Assembly (NCBI GenBank): GCA_022702705.1
Contig: CM040425.1
Coordinates: 7,456,001-7,520,000 of the forward strand
Origin: Papilionanthe hookeriana x Papilionanthe teres
Lineage: Eukaryota; Streptophyta; Magnoliopsida; Asparagales; Orchidaceae
Direction of reading: 5' to 3'
DNA: 64,000 nt
The notes beneath the pieces are model-generated. The model had not been told where the DNA came from. It made no database searches and saw only the letters and a list, made by a program, of their open reading frames with translations. The position numbers and the translations under genes are program-made. Below are positions 35,269 to 46,338 of this stretch, piece by piece (the stretch's first letter is position 1; every line of letters starts with the position of its first letter).

Positions 35269-37812
35269 AATGGACCCCCAATAGGTGTGGTGAGCTGACG
35301 GAGCACACCGCGCGTATTGGTGTTGACCGAAGCGATCAACAAAACCAACACAAACGTCCAAGTGACAAACTTAGGACAAAGCAAAAGAATTTCCGTCTGG
35401 GGAGTATCGGGTATGTTCCCAAAGCCGGAGATACTCGAACTCTCGGCGGGGAAAAGAAAAGGAGGTGAATTCCGAATCACATGACCTGGGAGAATTTCGA
35501 TTTAGATATTATTTTGTTTCGGTTTAAGTTTGACGTGTGAACTTAGATTTTAGTTTGGAGTTTTAATTTAGATTGAAGTTTTGTCAAAATTAATTTGAGG
35601 GATTTGATTTGAAATGAAAATTGGAATTCGAGGTTTTAGATGTAACATCTTCAACCTCGAAAGAAAATTGAATTGATCAAATTGAATCATTGCAATGAGG
35701 AGAGATCTCAGAGTAATGCGGTATTGGATGTAAAATCCTTAACCTCAAGAGTTTGATTTTGATGTATTTCATTGCAGTAGGGAAAGAATCCTAAAGCAGT
35801 GCAGTCTTGGATGTAAAAATCCTCGACCCAAAAAGTTTGATTTTGATGTATTTCAGGTGCAATAGGGAAAGAATCCTAAAGCAGGTGCGATCTTGGATGT
35901 AAAATCCTCGACCTAAAAGTTTGAATTTGATGTATTTCGGTGCGATAGGAAAGAATCCTAAAGCGATGCGATCTTGGATGTAAAATCCTCGACCCAAAAG
36001 TTTGAATTTGATGTATTTCAAGGCAATAGGGAAAGAATCCTAAAGCAGTGCGATCTTGGATGTAAAATCCTCGACCCAAAAATTTGAATTTGATGTATTT
36101 CAGTGCGATAGGAAAGAATTCTAAACGGTCAATCTTGGATGTAAAATCCTCGACCCAAAAGTTTGAATTTGATGTATTTCGGTGCAATAGGGAAAGAATC
36201 TAAAGCGATGCGATCTTGGATGTAAAATCCTCGACCAAAGTTTGAATTTGATGTATTTCGGTCATAGGAAAGAATCTAGCGTGCATCTGATGTAAAATCC
36301 TCGACCCAAAAATTTGAATTTGATGTATTTCGAAGTGCAATAGGAAAGAATCCTAAAGCAATGCGATCTTGGATGTAAAATCCTCGACCCAAAAGTTTGA
36401 ATTTGATGTATTTCAAGGTGCGATAGGGAAAGAATCCTAAAGCGATGCGATCTTGGATGTAAAATCCTCGACCCAAAAGTTTGAATTTGATGTATTTCAA
36501 AGGTACGATAGGGAAAGAATCCTAAAGCGAGTGCAGTCTTGGATGTAAAATCCTCGACCCAAAAATTTGAATTTGATGTATTTCGGTGCAATAGGGAAAG
36601 AATCCTAAAGCGGTGCGGTCTTGGATGTAAAATCCTCGACCCAAAAATTTGAATTTGATGTATTTCGAAGTGCAATAGGGAAAGAATCCTAAAGCAGTGC
36701 GATCTTGGATGTAAAATCCTCGACCCAAAAATTTGAATTTGATGTATTTCGGTGCAATAGGGAAAGAATCCTAAAGCGAGTGTAGTCTTGGATGTAAAAT
36801 CCTCGACCCAAAATTTTGAATCGATGTATTTCGAGTGCGATAGGGAAAGAATCCTAAAAGCGGTGCGAGTCTTGGATGTAAGATCCTCGACCCAAAAATT
36901 TGAATTTGATGTATTTCAGTGCAATAGGGAAAGAATCCTAAAGCAATGCAGTCTTAGATGTAAAATCCTCGACCCAAAAATTTGAATTTGATGTATTTCA
37001 GTGCAATAGGGAAAGAATCCTAAAGCAGTGCAGTCTTGGATGTAAAATCCTCGACCCAAAAATTTGAATTTGATGTATTTCAGTGTAATAGGGAAAGAAT
37101 CCTAAAGCAGTGCAGTCTTGGATGTAAAATCCTCGACCCAAAAATTTGAATTTGAAATCTGATTTAGATTTGATTTGAAATTTGGAAGGATTGAATTTGA
37201 AATTTGATTGAGAATTTGATTTGAGATTTGGAAGAAATTGAATTTGAATTTGATTGAGATTTGAAATCTGGAAAGATTGAATTTGAAATTTGGAAGGATG
37301 AGTTTGAACTCGGTTGAAATTTTGATTTAAGATTTGATTTAAAATTTATGTTGATTTTGTTTATCTTTTAATGATTCAAATTTTATTTTATCGTTTATTT
37401 AATGTTCATGTGAATTTGGTGTTCGTCATTTTTAGATTTTTTTTTAGGAAAGTTTTCTTTTATTCTTCTTTTTATTTCTTTTCTGTTCTTTGTTCGAAGT
37501 TCATTTAACTTTAATGGCGTTTCCCAATCAATTTGCACAAAAGAGGTGAAGGCCAAAAAAATGTGACATGGTCACTTTCATTCCAATCATGTTGAAGATA
37601 CATCGTACAACTTGATCTGGCATATATTTCATACAATCTATGTAGACTCAAGACGGACTATATATGATCTTCGTCGATCCATCAAAAGAAGCATTTGTCA
37701 AAAATCCATGTCTGAATAGTGGGGTACATGGTTAATAACACCACCTTCCAAGCCATCCTTGGCAAGGATGCCGGCTGGATGTACGTTGGAGGTGTGATAT
37801 CTCCCATGTAAC
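35269..37812 (-). other. Copy B 3' UTR
   Basis: From the AlkB stop to the 3' LTR. The first 320 bases (37490-37812) and the last part next to the LTR (35269-35480) are conserved with copy A. Between them is an unrelated tandem array. A weak polypurine-tract candidate, ATTGGGGGTCCATT on the minus strand, touches the LTR (35269-35282) and is also present in copy A. Confidence 0.75.
35700..37150. repeat. 82-bp tandem array, about 18 units
   Basis: Contiguous units of 81-83 bp marked by 'cttggatgtaaaatcctcg' (for example 35891, 35972, 36054, 36133, 36367, 36450, 36537, 36622) with 'gaatttgatgtatttc' and 'gggaaagaatcctaaagc'. Differences cluster at gca/gcg, cag/cga and one-base indels. All open frames across it follow from the repeat (KYIKFKLLGRGFYIQD in one frame) and I do not regard them as genes. 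Confidence 0.92.
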
Positions 37813-39288
37813 TCACAGCTCGTAAGGCCGGAGGCTCTCTAGCTCGGGTCTGGCTGGAAATGGTAAGGTGTCTTCCTGTCGTCCATCCTTCTGAAAGTAA
37901 CTGAGATCCGCTTCACTCGGTACTCCCGGTATGTAATGCTTAGCGACATCCGCTCCGTTGCCCTTCGGTATCATGACGGAACCTACCGGTAACGGTATCT
38001 TCACCGGCCCTCGGAACTCACCCGGGCCTCGCTATACGGAGGTCGGATCCGAACATGATGTCACACTCGTTCGGGAAAGAGACCGTGCGAAGGGTCCGAC
38101 AAAGTCGTGGTGATCTATATGTGGGGGTATGCGATCACCTCGTTTGTAGATGTTGATAATGCAGCTATTGGGTATGCAATCCGCCGACGAGTACCCTCCA
38201 TGTTATCAATCTCTTTACCATTCTCTTGATGACTAATGGCATCGGATCCACTTGCCCATCACGGAGTATTCCCGGTGGGTTTCCCTTCCGTCTTCGACAA
38301 AGTTGTAGCGACACCCGCATTATATTGTGATTCTTCCCTTCCCCGGCATCCATCTCCGGGGTTCTGAGTAGGTATTTTCCCTTAGGCGGCATGCTCGGCC
38401 CATTCTTTTCAAATCCCGGATACAATCCACGATTTGATGTTGTTCATACTCTGAGAATACGTCTGTATGTAACTCGAGGCCCTCTAGTATGTTGATCCTT
38501 CTGCCCCTAATTCTCTCGAAGTATTCAAAGGTTTTCTTTTCAACATTTTGCATTCTCTCCAGCTCGTATTCCGGAATGATCCGCAGATGGCGAGGCCCGG
38601 TGACATATTGTGGGATATACGGTTCAATCCCTTCACGTTCTCCTCGCATACCTCGGCTCCTCGGGGACGATGTCCGTCGGGACATCCCCGGGGTTGCTTC
38701 CGCAACAAGGTCATGCATTACCGGTGGTTCTATCCGGTGGCGTGGTAGCCTTCTTTCTTCGATCTTCCGGAGATTTCCCCGGTCCTTTCGTTATCCTAGG
38801 AGCTGGCCTCCTTTCTTCGGGTTCCCGGTGAACCGGTGTCCTCGAAGTGTACGTACTCGGCGAAGTAATCGTCTCGTCGCGCCGGTCCGCGGCTAGTTTT
38901 GTTAACATCTTACGGATACGGCGATTCTTATTTCTTCGTTGCGTTGCTGTGAGAGTAGCTCTCCGCACTTCTTGAATCTCCGTGGGCGCGGCGCTGACAA
39001 GCCTGCCCTCTGCTGTAGCGACTACAGATTTTATTTTCTTGTCTTCTTCAGTATTTGCTTTTCTTTTCTTGCTGCTGGATTGGTGGTTTGGGCCACCCAC
39101 TTTCATCACTATCTGCCCGGGCAGTTCTTCTCGGTCAATCGGGACCCGAGTCACTTTCCTTGTATCGTAGGCTCCGTCGGTGCGAAATCCGAGTCAATCT
39201 CGATTATCGCTCCATCTTTCACCCTCTTTTCATCGAGTGCAAGGCTTACGCCATTCTTAAAGTTCAGGACCAACCGCCCGTTCGACAT
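37813..39288 (-). CDS. AlkB-type 2OG/Fe(II) dioxygenase ORF, copy B
   Basis: Minus-strand ATG at 39288 (MSNGRLVLNFKNG) to the stop at 37813, about 490 codons, frame broken several times as read. The N-terminal third has a basic signal (SSKKRKANTEEDKKIK) and an Arg/Lys-rich linker. The AlkB part follows: GRRINILEGLELHTDVFS, a motif before the dioxygenase fold in plant ALKBH9/10, then MPGKGRITI, GNPPGILRD and NIYKRGDRIPPHIDHHDF with the iron ligands His 38119-38121 and Asp 38113-38115. PLPVGSV, the distal His in AKHYIPGVP (37936-37938) and the 2OG-binding Arg region follow. By homology it would oxidise the methyl group of m6A (or another N-methyl base) in RNA using Fe(II) and 2-oxoglutarate. 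Substrate and cellular site are not known. Frameshifts near 38145 and 37915 both sit at CTCG where CTG fits the frame. Confidence 0.85.
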
Positions 39289-39292
39289 TTCC

Positions 39293-39319
39293 CTGTGAAA
39301 AGACAAGGAAAATGATCAG
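39293..39319 (-). promoter_or_regulatory. Candidate 3' splice site before AlkB ORF, copy B
   Basis: The minus strand reads CTGATC (39319-39314), ATTTTCCTTGTCTTTTCA, then CAG at 39295-39293, followed by GGAAATG. This is a near-ideal plant acceptor five bases before the start codon, and it is conserved in copy A. A matching donor, probably in the leader or gag, was not identified. Confidence 0.6.
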
Positions 39320-39582
39320 GGGCTGTACTAAGAACAAGAACAATAAGAAAATGTTTATTAAAGACAGTTTTTTTTAATTACTCTTATATTTTTAAATTTA
39401 ACAGGAATGAAGTGGGATAAGATCAGGAAAGAGATTTTGATTTGGAAAAGAAAACAAGGAAAACTTTATTATCACGATTTTATTTATTTTAGCACATTTT
39501 ATTATTTTTGGGTTCGGACTCAATCATAAGTAATTACTTCGCCCGTGTTTCTTAGGGATGAAGAATTCATTCCTTCAAAACA

Positions 39583-40695
39583 TCAGGTAGCGCAATACTT
39601 TTTCAAGTATCGTCCGTTGATCGGAAGCATATGTCGTTCTCCCTGGCAATTCACTAACTGGTAGGAACCTCCTGAGTATACTGCTTCAACCACAAACGGC
39701 CCTTCCCAAGTGGGTTCAAATTTTCCTCCTATCTTGCGGTGTGCAAGGATAGGTCTCTTGAGAACGAGAACTAAGTCACCAACTTTCAATGTTCTTGGGC
39801 GGACCAGTTTGTCATGGGCTTGAACCATCTTAGCTTGGTATAGTTCTAAATTTTGCTGCGCTGCAAGTCTTTTCCCTTCCAGGCTTTCTAATTCTTCTAG
39901 TCGTAATTTGGCGTTTTCTTCTGCCGTGATCTTGTTTGCAACTGCAATTCTGAGTGAAGGAAGCTGAACCTCTAAAGGTAACACTGCCTCGGACCCATAC
40001 ACCAGAGCGTAAGGTGTAGCTTGAGTAGGAGTTCTGAAGGTCGTCCGGTAGGCCCATAAGGCTTCTAACAACTTCTCGTGCCAATTCCTCTTATTATCGT
40101 CCAAAGTTTTCTTTAAGATTTGAACGAGAGTTTTATTAAAAGCCTCAGCGAGGCCGTTTGCTCTTGGGTAGTAAATTGTTGAGTATCGCCAGTCGATTCC
40201 GTGTCTCCCGACAAAATTGTTGATTTGCGTGCTTCGAATGCCGACCCATTATCCGAGATGATCTCGCGCGGCACTCCGAAACGGTAGACAACTTGGTTCT
40301 TGAAAAATTGTAGCACGTGGTGTGCTTTCACTTCTCTAAGTGGAACCGCCTCGCCCACTGGAAAAGTAATCCGTAGCCGCAAGAATGAAGCGATGTCCTT
40401 TTGAAGATGGTGGTTCTATTGGACCCACTATATCTGTGCCCCAACATTCAAATGGCCATGACGCGATTGTTGGATGTAGCACATTTGGAGGTTGGTGTAG
40501 AACCACTCCGTGCACTTGGCATTGGTGACGGCTCTCGGCGATTTTCATGCGATCGGTCATCATCGAGGGCCGGTAGTACCCTAGTCTTTTAATTTTTATT
40601 TTCATCTTCGGACCCGACCGGTGAGCGCCACGGAGTCCCGAATGCACTTCCTTAACAATTTCACGGCCTCGGACCCGCTTAGGCACCTTAGCCAC
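39583..40695 (-). pseudogene. Integrase, copy B (frameshifted, catalytic residues kept)
   Basis: The zinc-finger and core start are in the 40695-40336 piece (VHSGLRGAHRSGPKM; SRHQCQVHG has Arg where the first Cys of the CxxC pair is expected). Catalytic Asp 1 is in CWGTDIVGPIEP, Asp 2 in EIISDNGSAF, and the Glu is in a LAEAFNKT block in another frame near 40150-40170. The C-terminal piece (40104-39583) runs DDNKRNWHEKLLEALWAYRT to GGKFEPTWEGPFVVE and the stop after GRYLKKYCAT, without a chromodomain. Two to three single-base shifts separate the parts. One, near 40355, is at a CTCG where copy A has TTCTG. Confidence 0.88.
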
Positions 40696-40779
40696 ATTTG
40701 ATCAAAAGACCTTCCGTACAATGTGTTGTTTATTAATGCGTAAGACGCAGTTCTTTTCTTGATCCGATGGGCTAGCGAC

Positions 40780-42007
40780 CTATCGTCCGGTAGCTTTCAC
40801 CGTTGCAGGTAGTCTATCAATGGATGTCGCCAATCTTCCGTGTTTTCCGTCATCGTTGCAACTCGATTCTTTTTCTTTTCTCGATTTGTGTATTGTGTCT
40901 ATGTCGAGTCGTGATAGGACCCGACGTCCGTGAACCGACACTTCCACCGATTCATCTTGCAAACAAGCAAATTCTTTTGCGAGACGGGCTAAAGCATCAG
41001 CTAAAGCATTTTCTTTTCTGGGAATTTTGTAGATCGTTACATTTGGAATCTGTTCCAACAGCTGTATGGCATACTGGAAGTATTGTTTGAGTCTTGGCTT
41101 TAAAATTCTGTATTGTCTGGCGATCTGTTGAATGATTAACTGCGAATCTCCGTAGATGTTGATATCTGTTATCCCCATTTGAATAGTTAATTCCAGTCCC
41201 GTTATGAGGGCTTCGTATTCTCGCTTCGTTGTTTGTACACGGTTCCGTCAAGTGGTAGGAGTATCTTAACATCCCCCGCTCCGGCGTTATAAAGATTAGC
41301 CGGATTCCCGCCTTACGGGCACTATCACTTGAGATTCTTCGTCTTTGTGTGCTCGAAGATGCTCCGTCGAAATATAATTCCCAACTTCGATCATCGTGGT
41401 CTTCTAGATTCATTATTTGTTCATCCGGCAAATCGTCATTGAGAGGAGATTCTGCCAGCAAAAGGTGTGCTGCGAGAAAGTCTACTAAGACTTCTCCCTT
41501 CACGGCACGCAGAGGCACGAAAGTTATATCGAATTGCAATAATATCATTGACCATCTGGCAAGTCTGCCGGAAAGTGTTGGATGAGTCATCAAGTATTGC
41601 AATGGATTAAACTTCGAGATTAGGTTGACCTTATGAGAAAGCATGTAGTGCCTGAGCTTTTGAGCGGCGAAGATCAGGGCCAAACAATGCTTTTCAATTG
41701 CGGGATACCTTACTTCCGTCGGAAGTAAATGACGGCTTAAGTAGTAAAGAGCATTTTCTTTACCCTCATCATTGACCTGGGCTAACAGGGCTCCGAGAGA
41801 GTCGTCTAAAGCCGCGGTGTAAAGTATCAGCGGTCTACCTGAGACTGGGGCTGCTAAGACAGGAGGTTTCATTAAATATTGTTTAATGTCCTCGAAGGCC
41901 TTCTGGCATTTCTCTTCCCAAATAAATTTGGCGTCCTTTTTAACTAGTGCCGAGAAAGGCCGACACCTACTCGACGAGTTTGAGATAAAGCGTCGAAGAT
42001 ATGCCAA
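40780..42007 (-). pseudogene. RNase H plus archaeal-type RNase H, copy B
   Basis: One frame of 336 codons runs through the Ty3-type RNase H (RPLILYTAALDDSLGALLAQ, ENALYYLSRHLLPTEVRYPA, FDITFVPLRAVKGEVLVDF) into the start of the second RNase H (WELYFDGASS: catalytic Asp; CTNNEA: catalytic Glu region). It then shifts frame at 41222, where ctcgc stands for the ctgc expected from copy A. The rest lies in the next piece (INIYGDSQLIIQQIARQY; ENALADALARLAKE with the last Asp residues). The double RNase H places the element in the Tat lineage. Confidence 0.88.
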
Positions 42008-42022
42008 CTTCCCTTGAAAAGA

Positions 42023-42630
42023 TCATAGTTGTTTTAAGGTTTTGGGAGGCGGCATTTCTAAGATAGCTTTAATCTTCTCCGGGTCGATTTCAATTCCATG
42101 ATGTCGGACAACGAATCCTAAGAATTTCCCGGAGGTGACGCCGAAGGCGCATTTTAAGGAATTAATCTTAAGGTTAAATTGTCTTAATCGTTCGAAAACA
42201 ATTCTTAAATCATACAGGTGGTTTTCCTTTACTTTGCTTTTGATGACCACATCGTCCACGTAGCATTCGACTTGATTGTGGATGAGATCATCAAAAATTC
42301 TTGTCATTGCTCTCCGGTAGGTTGCTCCTGCGTTCTTCGGTCCGAATGGCATCACTCGTGTAGCAAAATACTCGATCGGCGTTCTGAATGCTGTAAGCTT
42401 TTCATCTTCTGGAGCCATTTTTATCTGGTTGTATCCTGAAGATCCATCCATGAACGAGAATATTTCATGTGTCGAAGCAATGTCGATCATTAATTCTGGG
42501 ATCGGTAGAGGGAATTCATCTTTTGGACATGCCTTGTTTAAATCTCCGAAATCCACACAAATTCCGATCCGACCATTCTTCTTTCGATCGGCACTACATT
42601 GGCTAGCCAAGTCGGGTATTGTTCTTCACG
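42023..42630 (-). pseudogene. Reverse transcriptase, copy B
   Basis: The 195-codon piece holds the RT palm: VDFGDLNKACPKDEFPLPIP, FSFMDGSSGYNQIKMAP, RVMPFGPKNAGATYRRAM, YVDD (42251-42262) and KFLGFVVRHHGIEIDPEK. The expected LKNAG is PKNAG here. The fingers are in a separate frame upstream (about 42640-42760). The stop between RT and the RNase H piece at 42008-42022 comes from one or two changed bases (gatcatagttg). Active site intact. Confidence 0.88.
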
Positions 42631-42639
42631 GACAAATTT

Positions 42640-43650
42640 AGCGTCTATTAGCTTTTTAACTTCGGCTATGACTTGTTGTTCAATTTCTAGACGCATTCTT
42701 CTGGGACCTTATCTGACTGGGACGGAAGTAGGATCCACTCCTAGCTTATGGACTCGCAACCTCCGGAGCTAATCCCGGCATCTCGTCATAGTTCCAAGCA
42801 AAATAGTCTTTAAATTCCATTAATAATTTGATTATTTCTTCGGAGTCTTCTTTATTGAGTAAGGAGCTAACAAAGGTAGGTCTAGGCTCTTCGCTAGTAC
42901 CTAAGTTAACTTCCGTTAACTCATCTATTGTAGATTTGATTTCTTCTTCGAATTCGGTAGAGCGTCTCCAATTCGTACATCTTCGAGTTTGTTTCGTAGT
43001 TTCCATGCAGCCTTTCATTGGATTCGCAAGTGACAACCAAACAAAATTCGACATCGTCGATCGATCCTACCGTGCCGAATCCGAGTCCATACTTTGAATC
43101 GGGTGGACGACCGGAATTATTCCATAATTTTTCAAAATGTTGTGATCGGCCTTTTGTCCATTGTCGAGGTAAGAAGCCACGTTGAATTAAATTTTGAACA
43201 CAGTGGAGAGTACCACTCAAAAGGTAATTCCATTAATTCCGATGAAGTGACATCTTCGAATTGTACATTATTTTCGGCTTTGGAGGAAGAAGCACCACGG
43301 TAGAATTTGGTCGGCCTCGCACCGTCGTTACGTACCTCTTCGACCACCATACCCTCGATCTTGTTAGAATGAATCGGGGTTAGGGTCATAGTATGTACGT
43401 AGGGGTTAATCTTTTCGTACATTGATTTGTATTCTTCGTTCTTCTCATCTTCGAGAGAGATCTTCGAATTGCGGCTTCTTCCGACTTATTGTCATCGCTT
43501 CTTGTTTGATTTCTTTTTCTTCTTCGTAACTATCTTCCCAATCAACATTGATGGCCGGTTTCCTCCGTCCAACCTGTCCTAGCGTCTCTACCACGACCTC
43601 GTCCCCGGCCTCGACCTCGGATGCGAGTTGTGGAGAAACCTTCACCATCT
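42640..43650 (-). pseudogene. Protease-RT linker, copy B
   Basis: Several frames together match the 398-codon linker of copy A: the RGRGRGRGRD segment (near 43600), DWEDSYEEEKE, PLCSKFNSTW-type text, and EFEEEIKSTIDELTEVNLGT followed by FAWNYDEMPGLAPEVA (43054-42746). The frame is lost at 42755 in 'ggactcgcaacc', where copy A has 'gaactgcgact'. Function unknown; it is part of the Tat pol polyprotein. Confidence 0.7.
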
Positions 43651-43654
43651 CGCC

Positions 43655-44510
43655 GTAAGGGAGTGGTGAGTGATTGTTGGACTAGAACTTCGAGTTCTTC
43701 GTCGTCCCGAACTTTCTTTGCTTCATTTGTTACGGTATCTCCGGAGAAGATCGTTTTCTTCGGTGGTGCATAATAAGCCGCATCTTCATGGATTCCAATT
43801 TCATGTACGGAGAATGGTTGTAAGTCGCCTTTGATGCACTCGTTCCCCTCCATCGTAGTATTTGATGCACCGATGCGCAGATGATGGTACCATCCTCGTT
43901 TTCATGTATCCACGGTCGGCCCAGCAGAGCGTTGAACGATGTCTCTAAATCAATTATGTGAAATTTTGCGGTTGTCTTTGCTAAGTCACCGGTCTTCATC
44001 AGTAGCGTTATTGACCCGAGGGCTCTTTCTCCTTTCTGGTTGAATCCTCTTAATAACATTTTGTCCGCTTCGAGCTCGCGAGCATCAATTTCCAAATATG
44101 CTAGTGTTCGAAGACTCATTATATTGATTGATGCTCCCGGATCCACCAATACTCCGGAGAGCGTAAATTTCCCAATTGTAATCGAAATGTACAACGGTCG
44201 GTTGTGATCTCGCCGTCCAAAGTAGTAGGTCACCGTCCGTGAAGGTAACGCCTCGTCGTTCTTTTAACGAGCAAACCTCATCTAAGGAATCTCCGGCCAT
44301 TTGAGCTAAGCAAATTTCCGGATCAAGTAAGGCCTCGATCGAGCTTCTCTCATCTCCTTTCGATAAGATGAGAGCATCGTAAATGCTCGCCTTGGTCGGT
44401 AGTTTCCTAAGATGGGCTAGCACGTTGTAGTCCACTTTATTTCCATGTGTCCGGCTTCTTCTCGAACGGGTATTTCTTCTCGTCGGGGTTGGTTCTTCTT
44501 GAACAACCAC
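43655..44510 (-). pseudogene. Aspartic protease, copy B
   Basis: The 167-codon piece starting in RRDHNRPLYISITIGKF contains GVLVDPGASINIMSLRTLAY, with the catalytic Asp in DPG kept (copy A has ALG), then LLRGFNQKGERALGSITLLM and FNALLGRPWIHENEDGT. Upstream, 44510-44225 gives NVLAHLRKLPTKASIYDAL and is joined through a shift near 44210 (atctcgccgtcc; copy A has atcagctgttcc). It processes Gag-Pol. Active-site residues look functional. Confidence 0.85.
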
Positions 44511-44591
44511 CGCTTTCCTTTGTCCTTCGGACCCATTCTTGGAGGTAGAACTCTTCCACTTCTTAAGTTGACTTCGTAATTTCTTCCGAAT

Positions 44592-46338
44592 CTAGTGTCG
44601 AGTTCGCCGGTGTCTCCTCCCCGAATCGGAATGACAGGTTCTTCTCGTATTAGCTTCGCAGTCCGAAGGCTCTAACTCTATTGCGACCGGAGCTCCTCGA
44701 AACTCGCAGATAGATTCGTTGCTTGTTGAGCTTTCGTAGCCTCCTCGATGGATGTCTTCTTCGTTATTTTGATCGTCGAGATTGTGTATGATTCGAGAAT
44801 TGTCGTTGGTATCGAAATCGATGTCCGGATTGTCGCTAGTTACGTAATCGTTAGAAACGATCAAAACGTAGCCAACGCCATCACCCTTATTATTATATGA
44901 TCCCACCGAAGTGAGCGGATAATCATACAAAATTAGAGGTTCGAGGGATTTCTCCCCCGAATCGGAAACAACTATCCTAGGATAAGCAGCCCCTAGTCTA
45001 GTCTTAGGAACCTCAGTCCTCTCTTCTTCGTCGATTTTCTTCTTCTCTTCAATCATCTCCTGTTGAGGTGGTTCTTCTATCGCAAGTGATAGTACCGGCT
45101 TAACAGGTCTCGAACTCTGAATTGAAGCTCGCACCGAGGCGGTTCGGATGCTGTCTAAAATCTTTTTCAAAGACCTCATCCAGGCGGTAGTCCATCCATC
45201 GTTAGTCGTATAGGGATCAGTTGAGATAACATTGACGGAACCTCCTTTCTGGGGTTCCTTCATGTACTCTTTCGGGATTGTTATATTCCCTTTCCGAAGG
45301 TTGTCGTTGAGCCAACTTTTAAAGGTAATGCAATCTTCTATCTTGTGCCCAAGCATCCGGTGGTAGGGGCAAAAGTCGGGATCACCTTTCTTGTTGACTT
45401 CCTCCGGTCTTTTAGGCTCGGCACTGGAAATCCGGAGTCTTCATCGACTACGGAACATTTTCGGTATCGCTTCATTCTTGAATGGATATTCTCTCGCTCG
45501 AAGTTCCCTTAATGTACGTTGCGGACGAGACGGTTGTTCATACCTGCGGAGACGACCGATAGCTGGACCGGGGTTGCTGGTAATTCTGTTGTGGTTGCCG
45601 CGGTCGTTCGGTGGTATTTGCATTGGTTGCTTGCCTTTGTCAACCGCCGCAACGATCCCGGATTTCTTTTGAAGGTCTTCACCGGCTTCGCTTGTCCGTC
45701 TTGTCGGCGAAACTTAATTGCTTCGCCTCTTCTTGCAAGCTTCCAGCCTTGCTTAACAACTTCTCGAAAGTCTTAATAAGTGAATCCTTTCGAGGAGAAG
45801 TGCTATCGGGCCGTGAATACTTTTAAGTAAAATGACGATCGCATGTTATTCTTGCAGTTCGTGGTTCACACTTCATGCTTAAGTTCCTCCATCGAAGTAT
45901 GTAATCCACCAAAGTTTCATTCGGCCTTTGTTTCTCTACCACTAAATCACCTATAGTGATGTGGTGCCGAGTTCCGGCGAATCGCTCGATGAAGAGGTTC
46001 TCTAGTTCCGAGAACATCTTCACCGAACCATTTGGTAATTCCGCATACCGGCCGAAGGCGATTCCTGACAGACTGCTGACGAACTGTCGAAAGAGTAATG
46101 CATCGCTCCCGCCGGCATTACAACAAATGGCACGAAAGTGTGCAACATGCTGTCGGGGGTTCCCGGTTCCGTCGAAGGTCTTGAACAGAGGTGGTACGAA
46201 GCCTTTTGGGTATTGGACGGCGTCGAATTCTTCCGGGTAAGGTCTACCCGTCCGAATGGATGTCCCGCTCTTCGATTGTGCTAAGGCTTCTCGCACCTGC
46301 TGTTCCACCAAGTTCTTGATATCCTTTTCGTGGATCAT
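44592..46338 (-). pseudogene. Gag core, zinc knuckle and linker, copy B
   Basis: 46338-45823 is the Retrotrans_gag core: KGFVPPLFKTFDGTGNPRQH, FRQFVSSLSGIAFGRYAELP, FIERFAGTRHHITIGDLV, KQRPNETLVDYILRWRNLS. The basic and Q/P-rich region follows in other frames (45820-45400; much shorter Q repeat than in copy A), then a knuckle ending MLGHKIEDCITFKSWL (about 45356), then an acidic linker to protease (45250-44592). Breaks lie near 45855, 45715 and 45440. The 45715 break has cttcgctt where copy A has cttctgctt. Gag packages the element RNA in particles. Confidence 0.85.

Noticed and set aside
35791..36985. Open frames of repeated 'FKLLGRGFYIQDR' peptides
   Set aside because: They come only from the tandem repeat, change frame with each indel and have no start or context.
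35700..37150. Regular repeat array resembling CRISPR
   Set aside because: Units are contiguous 82-bp tandem repeats without unique spacers, in a plant retrotransposon 3' UTR.
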